Of a stretch of DNA of 11,565 bases, positions 1 through 7,290 are shown piece after piece. Under the pieces are notes generated by a model. The model did not search any database. It saw only the letters and a list, made by a program, of their open reading frames with translations, and had not been told where the DNA came from. Positions within the stretch are counted from its first letter, which is position 1, and every line of letters begins with the position of its first letter. The position numbers and the translations under genes were made by a program. Source of the DNA: Acidobacteriaceae bacterium (lineage in GTDB: Bacteria > Acidobacteriota > Terriglobia > Terriglobales > SbA1); the NCBI GenBank assembly GCA_019237515.1, contig JAFAGX010000422.1, positions 1-11,565 on the forward strand. Direction: 5' to 3'.

Positions 1-621
1 GAGATTTACGATCCCACCACGAATACATTCTCCTCTGCCGGCAGCAATGCATTTCCACGCTTGTATCACAACACGCAATTGTTGCTACCGGATGGAACGG
101 TGTTTCTGGCTGGCGGCAACCCAGCGCAAGGCGTTTTTGAAAATCACATAGAAGTCTATCAGCCGAGCTATCTCTTCAATTCCGATGGCAGCCCAGCCAA
201 AAGGCCGGCAGCAGCGAGCAATGCGCCTGGTTCCATCACATACGGACAGTCATTTACGTTATCAACCCCAGATGCAGCGACGGTTACGTCGATCGCGTTG
301 ATCAAAGCCGGCTCGGTCACTCACTCGTTTGATATGGATCAACGCTATGTTGGTCTCTCATTTACGAGCGGGCAGGGCAGCCTGAAAGTGACTGGCCCCC
401 CGAATTCAAACATAGCGCCGCCTGGCTATTACATGTTGTTCCTGGTGAACCAGTCGGGAACACCATCGCTGGCATCGTGGGTGCAGATTTCCGGTGCAGC
501 CGCACCAATTGCCAAAGTTGAGCTGCATCCTGAGCGCGTGCCCACTCCGGCTTACATCTTCCAGCGGAAGCACGTAACCGAGTCTCCCTTGCCATTGCGC
601 AAGGAGATGCACATCCACTGA
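1..621 (+). CDS. Galactose oxidase-like copper protein, C-terminal part (5' end outside window)
   Basis: The frame is open from base 1, so this is the C-terminal 206 residues of a longer secreted protein. It starts in the last Kelch-type blade (an EIYDPTTNTF repeat) and passes into a DUF1929 / galactose-oxidase early-set domain ending near base 490. Two copper-ligand motifs of the galactose/glyoxal oxidase family are visible: Tyr-His in RLYHNTQLLLPDG (bases 64-69, matching Tyr495-His496 of galactose oxidase) and His in SVTHSFDMDQRYV (bases 322-324, matching His581). The Cys-Tyr cofactor residues would lie upstream and cannot be checked. Family knowledge suggests oxidation of a primary alcohol or aldehyde with H2O2 release; the substrate is unknown. 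After the domain there is an unusual basic tail of about 45 residues (to EMHIH) that the family does not need. The next gene starts 23 bp downstream, so the two are probably co-transcribed. Confidence 0.85.
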   Translation, partial: EIYDPTTNTFSSAGSNAFPRLYHNTQLLLPDGTVFLAGGNPAQGVFENHIEVYQPSYLFNSDGSPAKRPAAASNAPGSITYGQSFTLSTPDAATVTSIALIKAGSVTHSFDMDQRYVGLSFTSGQGSLKVTGPPNSNIAPPGYYMLFLVNQSGTPSLASWVQISGAAAPIAKVELHPERVPTPAYIFQRKHVTESPLPLRKEMHIH

Positions 622-644
622 GTTAATGGGTTCTGGTAGGACAT

Positions 645-3521
645 ATGCGACTTGCTCCAGCACAGGAACGACTCGCGGTTCAGAAACAGAAGGGGAACAC
701 TTTGACTGATCAGAGTGTTCCCAAGTGTCTCGCATCTTTTCTCTTGCTGATTGCTTTGGCTTGGACTGGCTGCGGAGGTGGAACTGTCTCCCCACCCACA
801 TCCTCACAGGACTCCGGGCCATCCTCGATTGCATCGATTACACTAACGCCACAGACGGCGTCCGTCACAGTCGGAGCAACCCAAAAGTTTGCCGCTACCG
901 CGCAGGATCAGGACGGCAAAATAATCACAGGAACTGTGTTGAGCTATGCGACCAGCAATCCCAACGTTGCTGCGGTCGACGCAAACGGGATCGCCACCGG
1001 AATCGCGCCGGGCACCTCGGAAATCAAGGTCAGCGCTGACGGGATCACCAGTTCCGCGTTGTTCACGGTTACACCGAAACCTAGTTTCACCTTGTCTGCC
1101 GAGCCAGCAACAGCAACGGTTGCGCAGGGACAAAGTGTACAAAGCATGATCGTGGTAAATCCCGCAAACGGTTTCGCTAGCAACGTAAGTCTTGCCGCTT
1201 TCCGTCTGCCGAGCGGGGTTAGTGCCTCATTTAGTCCTATATCGTCCACTGAGGCTACGCTTACTTTGACGGCGAGCGCTTCGGCCGTAGTGGGTACAGC
1301 AACGGTTGTTATCACCGGGACCTCAGGAGCTTTGACAGCACAGACAGGGCTGAGCCTTATCGTTGCGCCTGCCCCGTCAGTCCTGACAAAAATCAGCGTT
1401 TCTCCGGCATCGGCATCGATTCAGGTTGGCAGCCAGGAAAGTTTTACAGCGGTAGGTCTCGATCAATACAACAAGCCAATGCCCGGGATCGCGTTTACCT
1501 GGGCGACGAATACGAATTGCATCAGCCTGAATGCAGGTTCGGCGACGGGTCTATGTCAGGGTACTGGAGCAGTGATCGCGTCGGCACAAGGTGTGAGTAG
1601 CGCACCTGCGCTGCTGACCGTACTCCCACCACCACCTGCACTTACGACTATAGTGTTAACTCCCGCAAATCCTTCGATCCTCACTACCGGATCGCAACAA
1701 TTCGCTGCCGCCGGTATCGATCAATACGGCAATCCGATGAGCGGGATTGCGTTTACGTTCTCGAGCAGTAACCCGAATGTTGCCACAATCAACGGCAATG
1801 GGCTTGCAAATGGTCCGGGTGGGCCAAATGGCGGAACAACGGCGATCACGGCTTCATCCCAGGGCGTCATTGCCAGTACGACGCTCACAACGACTCGACC
1901 AGCGGCAATTTTGACGACGATCAGCGCAACGCCATCAACGGCGACAGTGCAGGCAGGCAGTTCGACCTCATTTTCGGTCACCGGATTAGATCAATTTGGG
2001 TTGCCGATAACCGGGTTAACGTTCGCTTGGGTGAGTTCGAATCCAAGCGTTGCAACCGTAAATGCGATTAACAGCGAAGGTCAGAATGGGGCGATAGCAA
2101 CAGGAGTCGCCCAGCGTGGCGGGTCCGTAACTCTTACCGCCAGTGCCCAAGGGATCATTTCAGCACCCGTGAACCTAACCGTAACTCCTGCTCCTCCGGC
2201 ACTGACAACCATTAGCATCACGCCTACCAACGCTTCCGTTAATGTAGGCACGACGCAGACCTTCACCGCATCCGGGACCGATCAGTTTGGCGCGCCTTTT
2301 CCGCTTTCGACGGTGCAATTCAGCAGCGAAAATCCGAATATCGCAACTATGAATGGCAACGTCGCAACCGGCGTTGCCGCCGGAACGGCGCAGATCACCG
2401 CGACTTCGGGTTCGGTGACAGGTCTAGTGTTTCTGACCGTGACGACCCCACCGCCGCCGCCGCCCATGCCTCCAGTGATTACTCGTTTATCGCCGCCTCT
2501 GGCTCTGACAGGCAGCGCGGATCTGACCTATCTGACGATTACCGGCAGCAATTTCGCAACTGGGGCAACGGTGAACTTCGGATCGAACATCCTCACCCCT
2601 GCTTCAATAACCTCCAACACGATAACGGTCACCATTCCAGCGCCAGAGTTGAAGTCAGCTGCGACAGTGGCCGTTTCAATTTCTAATCCAGCTCCTCAGG
2701 CAGCGACCTCAACAACTTTGCCTTTTCTGATCACAAGTAGCGGGTTCGTCTCGATCGATTTCGATGACGGTTACCAATCGATGTACGACAACGGACTGCC
2801 GATTTTTGACGCGGCAGGAATTCGGACCACGCAATACATCATTACCGGCAACACACTCGGCGGCACGATTGTCAATCCTAGCCTGGGACCTGTCGGCGTT
2901 GGAAACACGGGTTTCCTCACGTGGGACGAAGTACAAACCATGGCCGCTAATGGGCACGAGATTGGCGCCCACACTCGAACACATCAATCTTTGTCCACAC
3001 TTTGCCAAGTACCTGATTGTGCCGTAGCCGACACCTTGACAAATGAGATCAGCGGCTCAAAAGCCGACCTGATCGCGCATAAATTGAATCCGCTCACCTT
3101 CGCATATCCGTACGGAGACTATGGGTACCCGAATAGCACTATCGGATTAGCGGTGCAGAACGCAGGATTTCTCGGCGCGCGCGATTCCGATTCGGGTTAC
3201 AACGGAAAACGCTCCGGCCACGGCCAGATTATGCCGTATTACTTGTGGTCGGAAGCCGGAGAAACGGATCTGAATACTACACTCGCCAACCTGACTGGCT
3301 ATATCGACTACGCTGTCGCGAATAAGTTATGGCTGATCTTGTTGTTTCATCGCGTCGACGACAATTCGCCTGACAATGTCTCCATCAGCATCAGCTCCAC
3401 CATACTTCAAGGTATTGTGAACCATATCGTGCAGAAGAATGTGAATGTGGTCACCAATTCTGAGGGCTTAGTCATAGAAAATCTGAACGGCCAGACCCAG
3501 CCGTTTGTATTTCCTGACTGA
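645..3521 (+). CDS. Lipoprotein with five Big_2 Ig-like domains and C-terminal polysaccharide deacetylase (NodB/CE4)
   Basis: A 958-residue exported protein. A hydrophobic segment (about 28-42) ends in AWTGC, a lipobox-like site with Cys43, followed by GGG. Big_2-type Ig domains lie at about 61-143, 247-327, 333-417, 423-515 and 520-600. A different Ig-like module sits at 147-241, a six-Pro linker at 602-607 and an IPT/TIG-like module at 610-697. The NodB domain starts at 701 and has all the expected motifs: DFDDGY (Asp707 base, Asp708 metal), HTRTH (His776 and His780, metal), FAYPYG (819-824) and LLFHRV (His902). It should therefore be an active metal-dependent de-N/O-acetylase held away from the membrane by a stalk. 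The start is uncertain: ATG 645 leaves a long n-region, while TTG 702 follows AGGGGAA and gives a compact signal peptide. The acetylated substrate cannot be read from sequence; chitin-like or exopolysaccharide are options. Confidence 0.9.
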   Translation: MRLAPAQERLAVQKQKGNTLTDQSVPKCLASFLLLIALAWTGCGGGTVSPPTSSQDSGPSSIASITLTPQTASVTVGATQKFAATAQDQDGKIITGTVLSYATSNPNVAAVDANGIATGIAPGTSEIKVSADGITSSALFTVTPKPSFTLSAEPATATVAQGQSVQSMIVVNPANGFASNVSLAAFRLPSGVSASFSPISSTEATLTLTASASAVVGTATVVITGTSGALTAQTGLSLIVAPAPSVLTKISVSPASASIQVGSQESFTAVGLDQYNKPMPGIAFTWATNTNCISLNAGSATGLCQGTGAVIASAQGVSSAPALLTVLPPPPALTTIVLTPANPSILTTGSQQFAAAGIDQYGNPMSGIAFTFSSSNPNVATINGNGLANGPGGPNGGTTAITASSQGVIASTTLTTTRPAAILTTISATPSTATVQAGSSTSFSVTGLDQFGLPITGLTFAWVSSNPSVATVNAINSEGQNGAIATGVAQRGGSVTLTASAQGIISAPVNLTVTPAPPALTTISITPTNASVNVGTTQTFTASGTDQFGAPFPLSTVQFSSENPNIATMNGNVATGVAAGTAQITATSGSVTGLVFLTVTTPPPPPPMPPVITRLSPPLALTGSADLTYLTITGSNFATGATVNFGSNILTPASITSNTITVTIPAPELKSAATVAVSISNPAPQAATSTTLPFLITSSGFVSIDFDDGYQSMYDNGLPIFDAAGIRTTQYIITGNTLGGTIVNPSLGPVGVGNTGFLTWDEVQTMAANGHEIGAHTRTHQSLSTLCQVPDCAVADTLTNEISGSKADLIAHKLNPLTFAYPYGDYGYPNSTIGLAVQNAGFLGARDSDSGYNGKRSGHGQIMPYYLWSEAGETDLNTTLANLTGYIDYAVANKLWLILLFHRVDDNSPDNVSISISSTILQGIVNHIVQKNVNVVTNSEGLVIENLNGQTQPFVFPD

Positions 3522-3713
3522 AGACTTACTCAGCAGTTGAACTCCTACAGCTCTGTAGTTGCCTACAGCGAGAGTCGTCCAATTACGGGCTGAAAACTCG
3601 TCATTCGTCGCTACTTTTTTAATGCCCTTCTAACCGTTCGTGCCCTTCCGTAACTCGCCGCTCATTAAGCATGTTGATAACTTCAACTTAGCTGCGGGAA
3701 TCAGGACACCACC
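3522..3713. other. Intergenic region with a triple CTACAG/CTGTAG repeat
   Basis: This gap separates the deacetylase and the GH16 gene. Near its start are three arms, CTACAG (3545-3550), CTGTAG (3553-3558) and CTACAG (3563-3568). The second and third can form a perfect 6-bp hairpin with a TTGC loop. No U-run follows directly; a T6 run lies about 46 bp further on (3615-3620) without a clear stem before it. It may be a weak terminator or a protein-binding dyad. I found no convincing sigma-70 or sigma-54 promoter here. Confidence 0.3.
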
Positions 3714-4508
3714 GTGCACGGACCCTACGGCAGTCGGAGTTTTCATTACCGGTTCGCAACATACCTAGTCTTTGTACTTCTCACCCTACTCGTTTTAACG
3801 GGATGTGGCGGTGGTACGATGCCATCGGCTAAATCGTCATCCCCTGACAGTTCGCCCTCGAACCCCACTCCATTGTCTGGGGCTAACGAATTTAACTTCG
3901 CGGGCTATACATGGGAGAAGGACAGCGGCACCGCTCCCCCGGTCGGCAACGTAAACGGGAATACCGGGACATTCTCTTCCTCTAACGTGAGTGTTGGATC
4001 TGAGCTGGTCCTGACGCTTAGTCAGGAGCAGCAAGGCAATGGGATTTTGTCCACTGGAGCAGAGGTGCACAGTAAGCAGTCCTTCGGTTATGGAACTTTC
4101 GAGTTCACTTCCCGGGTCTCTGCGGCGGTTTCAGGCACCACAGCATCGGGATTTTTATTCACCAATAACTCTCAAACCGAGATCGATATGGAGCAGACAG
4201 GGGACCGGCCGTACGCCGTTGATTGCACCAACTGGTCGGGCTTGTCTAATTACCAGGATACGGAGGTTAACGGGTTTGACCAGTTACAGCCGCATGATTT
4301 CAAAATCGTATGGCAACCCACTGAAGTTGACTGGTATGTGGACGGTCAGCTGATCGTTACTCATATTGAGTCTGTGCCATCAGCTCCCGCCCCATTCCTC
4401 TTTAATGTGTGGGGCACGAACAACTCCGCCTGGGGAGGCTGGGCTACGCCTGGGACAACCCGCTATATGCACATTACAAGCTTCCGATACACCCCACTCG
4501 CCTCGTAG
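3714..4508 (+). CDS. Glycoside hydrolase family 16 lipoprotein (beta-glucanase-like)
   Basis: A 264-residue lipoprotein. The GTG start is chosen because AGGA (3703-3706) lies 7 nt upstream and the resulting signal peptide is classic: a basic n-region, a hydrophobic core and a lipobox LTGC with Cys31, then GGG and a Ser/Pro-rich linker to about 55. The catalytic domain (about 58-262) is a GH16 jelly roll. SFGYGTFEFTSRV (123-135) is the typical pre-active-site strand. QTEIDMEQTG contains the family signature ExDxE with nucleophile Glu156, Asp158 and acid/base Glu160. HDFKIVWQPTEVDWYVDG (194-211) and FNVWG (230-234) are also standard. Known members hydrolyse or transglycosylate beta-1,3 or beta-1,3-1,4 glucans, galactans or xyloglucan; which applies here is not decidable. 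The neighbouring deacetylase and copper oxidase suggest surface polysaccharide breakdown or remodelling. The compact size agrees with single-domain bacterial GH16 enzymes. Confidence 0.9.
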   Translation: MHGPYGSRSFHYRFATYLVFVLLTLLVLTGCGGGTMPSAKSSSPDSSPSNPTPLSGANEFNFAGYTWEKDSGTAPPVGNVNGNTGTFSSSNVSVGSELVLTLSQEQQGNGILSTGAEVHSKQSFGYGTFEFTSRVSAAVSGTTASGFLFTNNSQTEIDMEQTGDRPYAVDCTNWSGLSNYQDTEVNGFDQLQPHDFKIVWQPTEVDWYVDGQLIVTHIESVPSAPAPFLFNVWGTNNSAWGGWATPGTTRYMHITSFRYTPLAS

Positions 4509-4586
4509 CACTTTCTAAGAGCATACGACTACTTTACAGACTCGAAGCGATGCGCAGCTTGCCTGAGGCGCCGTCCGAGAACTGTT

Positions 4587-4616
4587 TTGAGGCAGTCACG
4601 AAACCTGGCGTATAAT
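4587..4616 (+). promoter_or_regulatory. Sigma-70-type promoter for the hydrolase/oxidoreductase operon
   Basis: A perfect -10 TATAAT at 4611-4616 is preceded by TTGAGG at 4587-4592 (4 of 6 to consensus) with an 18-nt spacer. Transcription would start near 4623, leaving a leader of about 67 nt before the ATG at 4690. The -10 is flanked by GGCG and CCGCC. It lies in the gap after the GH16 gene, in the right orientation. Confidence 0.55.
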
Positions 4617-4689
4617 CCGCCCGAGCGTTTTGCAATCCTTTAATGGGCACACAAAATCGGGCCCGCCAGTGGCTCTAGCGGAGGTGTCT

Positions 4690-5763
4690 ATGTGCGATGT
4701 AAGCAGGCGTCAGTTCTTACAAACAGGCGGTGCCTTTCTGAGCCTCGCAGCGGAAGCAGAGCTCTTAACCAAACCGCTACCCGCAGCAGCCATGACCGAG
4801 GCTGCCAAGGAGGATATCCTCGCTCCGGGCATTTACTTCCACGAGGGAAACATATCCGACAGTGCCGACGCGGTCTGCAATAACGGCTGGATCATCTTCG
4901 AAGATTACGTTCTGGTGGTCGATGCAAATTTTCCCGCAGGGGCAAAGCTGATTATCAGCAAAATTCGCGCTTTGACCGACAAGCCGATTCGATTTGCCTT
5001 CGACACTCATCATCATGGAGACCATGCTTACGGGAATCAAATCTTTGTGGACAATGGCGGCGTGCCTGTCGCCCATACGGGCGTTGTCGAGGAAATGAAG
5101 AAATACGAAACCGGCTATTACGGAAGTACGCCGGGCAGATGGGAGGGCGCATTGAAGGACCGTCCCGATCTAAAGACGACAAAGCTCAAGCCGCCTTCGG
5201 TTCTCTTTTCGAAAGACCTGGTTTTCGACGACGGCAAGCATCGAGTTGAACTGCTGCACCTGGGAGTGGCGCATACACATGGCGACGCAGTGGCATGGCT
5301 GCCCAAAGAGCGGATTCTGTTCACCGGCGACATGTGCGTGAACGGACCCTACAACTTCGTGGGAGATGGAGATACAGGCAAGTGGATAGGAACTCTCGAC
5401 GAGGCCAGGAAACTTGACGCGAGCATCGTTTGCACAGGTCATGGCTCGCGCTCCGCCGCGACAGTTTTGGAGGATCAGCAGGCTTTCTTCAAGGCACTTC
5501 GAGACCAGGTTGGGATGGTTCTGGTTAAGACCCCAACCGGGGACAGTAAGACCAAAATCGAATCGATCCGGGCGACGCTGAAATCCGACAAGCAAATAGC
5601 CCGGTATGTGAGCGACGCTAATGCCGGGGCGCAGGATGGGTTTCCTTCGCAGGTTGCAAAGGTTTACGAGGAACTCACCGGTAACAAACTGGCTGCCATT
5701 GCGCACCAGCACCAGCTCGCGCGCCACGCTCACGCCCGCTCGCACGGATTATCTTCAGTTTAG
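4690..5763 (+). CDS. Tat-exported metallo-beta-lactamase-fold hydrolase
   Basis: A 357-residue protein when started at ATG 4690. That start has GGAGG at 4680-4684 with 5-nt spacing and puts a twin-arginine motif SRRQFL at residues 5-10, followed by a short hydrophobic stretch. The upstream in-frame TTG at 4630 would bury this signal. The MBL fold shows its metal motifs in order: HHHGDH (His107, His109, Asp111, His112), His195 in GVAHTHGD, Asp214 in FTGDM and His251 in CTGHGS. This is a complete dinuclear (usually zinc) site. The sequence resembles the broad SoxH / periplasmic MBL-fold hydrolase group rather than a proven beta-lactamase, so the substrate is unknown. The C-terminus is His-rich (AHQHQLARHAHARSH). 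It is the first gene of an operon with the F420-type oxidoreductase, which starts 21 nt after its stop. Tat export implies a periplasmic site and folding with metal before export. Confidence 0.87.
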   Translation: MCDVSRRQFLQTGGAFLSLAAEAELLTKPLPAAAMTEAAKEDILAPGIYFHEGNISDSADAVCNNGWIIFEDYVLVVDANFPAGAKLIISKIRALTDKPIRFAFDTHHHGDHAYGNQIFVDNGGVPVAHTGVVEEMKKYETGYYGSTPGRWEGALKDRPDLKTTKLKPPSVLFSKDLVFDDGKHRVELLHLGVAHTHGDAVAWLPKERILFTGDMCVNGPYNFVGDGDTGKWIGTLDEARKLDASIVCTGHGSRSAATVLEDQQAFFKALRDQVGMVLVKTPTGDSKTKIESIRATLKSDKQIARYVSDANAGAQDGFPSQVAKVYEELTGNKLAAIAHQHQLARHAHARSHGLSSV

Positions 5764-5784
5764 TAGTTGCCAGGCTGGCCGCCA

Positions 5785-6801
5785 ATGACGCTTGATTTAG
5801 GGTTGCGCGACTACGATCTTCAAAATTTGCCCGAGTACGCCCGTAACGCAGAGAAGATAGGCTATGGGTGCCTGTGGACCTCTGAAACCCAGCACGATCC
5901 GTTTTTGCCGCTAGCGGTCGCGGCGGCATCTACATCTTCCATTAAGGTCGGTACATCCATTGCGGTCGCCTTTCCGCGCAGTCCAATGCTGCTTGCCTAC
6001 ACCGCCTGGGACATTCAGAAGGGTTCGCAAGGTAGATTCATTCTTGGCCTTGGCTCGCAGGTGCGGGCTCATAACGAGCGCCGCTTTTCCGTGAAGTTCG
6101 AGTCGCCCGGCCCGAAGCTGCGGGAAGTGGTTCTGGCGTTACGAGCCATTTGGCAATGTTGGCAGAAGGGAACTCCCCTCCGGTTCAAGGGTGACTTCTA
6201 CCACTTCGACTTGATGACTCCGTTTTTCAATCCCGGTCCTATTAGTCATCCTAATATTCCGGTCTACATTGCGGGGGTGAATCAGTATATGTGCCGGATG
6301 GCGGGAGAGGTTTGCGATGGTTTGCACGTGCACCCCTTCCATACTGCAAAGTACCTGCGCGAATATGTGCAACCGGCTGTGGAGAGTGGACTGGGCGCAT
6401 CGGGTCGACTACGGCGAGACTTCACTTACGTGACGGCTGCATTCGTCGTAGTAGGAGATACTGAAGCCGAACGTGCCAAGAATCGGGAGGCAGTGAGGCA
6501 GCAAGTTGCGTTTTATGCGTCGACCCGGACATATGCACCGGTTCTTGAGACACACGGCTGGCAGGGAATTGGCCCCGACCTGCATCAAAAGTCGCTCGAA
6601 GGCGATTGGCAAGGCATGGCACGGCTAATTAGCGACGAGATGCTGGCCGACATCGCGGTAACCGGGACATCTTCCGAAATCGGAAGGAAGTTACACGAAC
6701 GCTATGCAGGCATGCTCGATCGCATCTCATTGTATGTGCCGTATGAGTGGCAACCCGAAGAGGCAGTGCAAACTAATCTGATTGCACAGTTAAGCCACTG
6801 A
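5785..6801 (+). CDS. LLM-class F420-dependent oxidoreductase, MSMEG_2256-like (TIGR03617 type)
   Basis: A 338-residue luciferase-like monooxygenase-fold (TIM-barrel) flavin/F420 enzyme. The sequence matches my recollection of the TIGR03617 subfamily almost end to end: LWTSETQHDPFLPLA, AVAFPRSPMLLAYTAWD, GRFILGLGSQVRAHNERRF, LMTPFFNPGP, AGEVCDGLHVHPFHT and the late VLETHGWQGIG block. Members are predicted to use coenzyme F420 for hydride transfer; few have a known substrate. There is no signal peptide, so it acts in the cytoplasm, unlike its Tat-exported operon partner. ATG 5785 is preferred because the subfamily starts close to the first beta strand (TLDLGLRD). An in-frame TTG at 5767 is possible; neither has a strong ribosome site, so translation may be coupled to the upstream gene. 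If F420 is used, the host must make it, but no biosynthesis gene is in view. Confidence 0.88.
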   Translation: MTLDLGLRDYDLQNLPEYARNAEKIGYGCLWTSETQHDPFLPLAVAAASTSSIKVGTSIAVAFPRSPMLLAYTAWDIQKGSQGRFILGLGSQVRAHNERRFSVKFESPGPKLREVVLALRAIWQCWQKGTPLRFKGDFYHFDLMTPFFNPGPISHPNIPVYIAGVNQYMCRMAGEVCDGLHVHPFHTAKYLREYVQPAVESGLGASGRLRRDFTYVTAAFVVVGDTEAERAKNREAVRQQVAFYASTRTYAPVLETHGWQGIGPDLHQKSLEGDWQGMARLISDEMLADIAVTGTSSEIGRKLHERYAGMLDRISLYVPYEWQPEEAVQTNLIAQLSH

Positions 6802-6844
6802 ATAGTAGGCAAAGAGGCGCGATCCAGCCCAATCCTGGCTAATT

Positions 6845-6877
6845 GCAGCGTGGTTGTTATGCTGCTTTCTTAATCTT
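6845..6877 (+). terminator. Possible terminator after the oxidoreductase gene
   Basis: GCAGC (6845-6849) can pair with GCTGC (6861-6865). Weaker G-U and U-A pairs extend it inward to a three-base loop, and TTTCTTAATCTTT follows. It overlaps the last codons of the convergent - strand gene. The stem is short, so this is only a candidate. Confidence 0.3.
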
Positions 6878-7072
6878 TGCCCATCTGGCCCGCTGCGCCG
6901 CGGCAATCTTCCTGCGCGCCTCTGCGGACAGTCTTCTGGTTCCAGTGTTTCCCGGCCGCTTGTGGTTCCCTCCGGACAAGGCTGCAAGAGCGGCATCGAT
7001 GCGTTGGACTTCTTGCTGCGCGCGTTGGCGCTCGTTCTTAAGTTGACGTAAGACACCACTTAGGTTCGTCAT
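6857..7072 (-). CDS. Small basic protein with coiled-coil N-terminus and ARRKIAAAQRARWAK motif
   Basis: A 71-residue protein. It is accepted despite its size because the ATG has a strong ribosome site (AGAGGAG on the - strand, about 5 nt upstream) and the sequence is strongly structured. Residues 3-34 form a charged amphipathic helix (LRQLKNERQRAQQEVQRID). A Gly/Asn/Arg linker follows. Residues 46-71 are very basic and Ala-rich, with the motif ARRKIAAAQRARWAKIKK. I recall similar short proteins with this SAxARxKIAAAQRARWAK ending as recurrent hypotheticals in Acidobacteriota. The composition suggests a nucleic-acid-binding, possibly dimeric protein, but no function is established. It converges on the oxidoreductase gene (55 bp between stops) and is divergent from the PilZ gene. 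A 7-bp dyad lies in the shared upstream region. Confidence 0.75.
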   Translation of the reverse strand: MTNLSGVLRQLKNERQRAQQEVQRIDAALAALSGGNHKRPGNTGTRRLSAEARRKIAAAQRARWAKIKKAA

Positions 7073-7100
7073 TGGGCTCCTCTATTTAGGATATTAGCAG

Positions 7101-7129
7101 GATTGTCAATCAGCAAGATTAGGACAATC
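7101..7129. repeat. Inverted repeat GATTGTC-N15-GACAATC in the divergent upstream region
   Basis: Perfect 7-bp arms at 7101-7107 and 7123-7129 flank a 15-nt spacer. It lies 29 bp upstream of the start of the small basic gene and about 180 bp upstream of the PilZ start, a suitable place for an operator serving either gene. The arm-spacer geometry fits a dimeric regulator, which is inference only. Confidence 0.4.
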
Positions 7130-7181
7130 GCTCAAGGATAGCATTTCATCTTTAGCATGTACTTTTGGACATAGTGCTAAC

Positions 7182-7223
7182 GATACCTCCGACTTGTTTC
7201 CCAACAAAGCGGTTAGAGGTATC
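7182..7223 (+). ncRNA. Leader hairpin P1 upstream of the PilZ gene
   Basis: GATACCTC (7182-7189) and GAGGTATC (7216-7223) are perfectly complementary over 8 bp. Inside, TTGTT (7194-7198) and AACAA (7203-7207) form a 5-bp stem closing a TCCC tetraloop, and CCG/CGG can bridge the two stems. TTTT follows at 7224-7227, so the element is also terminator-like. There is no upstream + gene for it to terminate, which favours a leader or attenuator role. Confidence 0.5.
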
Positions 7224-7224
7224 T

Positions 7225-7290
7225 TTTGCATGTGTGGCCTCCGGCAGCAAAGCCACCTACTCCTGGCAGCAAAGGCAAAACACATGCAAA
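7225..7290 (+). promoter_or_regulatory. Leader inverted repeat P2 (11-bp arms) covering the PilZ start codon
   Basis: TTTGCATGTGT (7225-7235) is perfectly complementary to ACACATGCAAA (7280-7290). The right arm contains the likely ATG (7284-7286) and the left arm contains another in-frame ATG (7230-7232). The enclosed loop holds a 5-bp stem GTGGC/GCCAC (7234-7238 with 7252-7256), which competes with the end of the outer helix. It also holds a 10-bp direct repeat GGCAGCAAAG (7243-7252 and 7265-7274); the second copy sits over the AAAGG that would act as ribosome site. If folded, the helix would mask initiation. GCAAAGCCACC resembles part of the c-di-GMP-I riboswitch, but its other conserved parts are missing. 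Confidence 0.5.

Noticed and set aside
5170..5745. 191-codon - strand frame inside the MBL hydrolase gene
   Set aside because: Antisense shadow of a gene with complete catalytic motifs; no family resemblance.
7083..7109. TTGACA...TAAATA promoter-like pair on the - strand before the small basic gene
   Set aside because: The spacer is only 15 nt and the predicted start would fall inside or past the ribosome site, so the message would lack it.
7194..7283. N-terminal extension of the PilZ protein from TTG 7194
   Set aside because: The extra residues do not resemble PilZ proteins and the DNA is better explained by paired inverted repeats. ATG 7230 remains possible.
7225..7290. c-di-GMP-I riboswitch
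   Set aside because: Only GCAAAGCCACC resembles the class. The 5' GGCAAACC strand with its GNRA hairpin and the receptor helix are absent.
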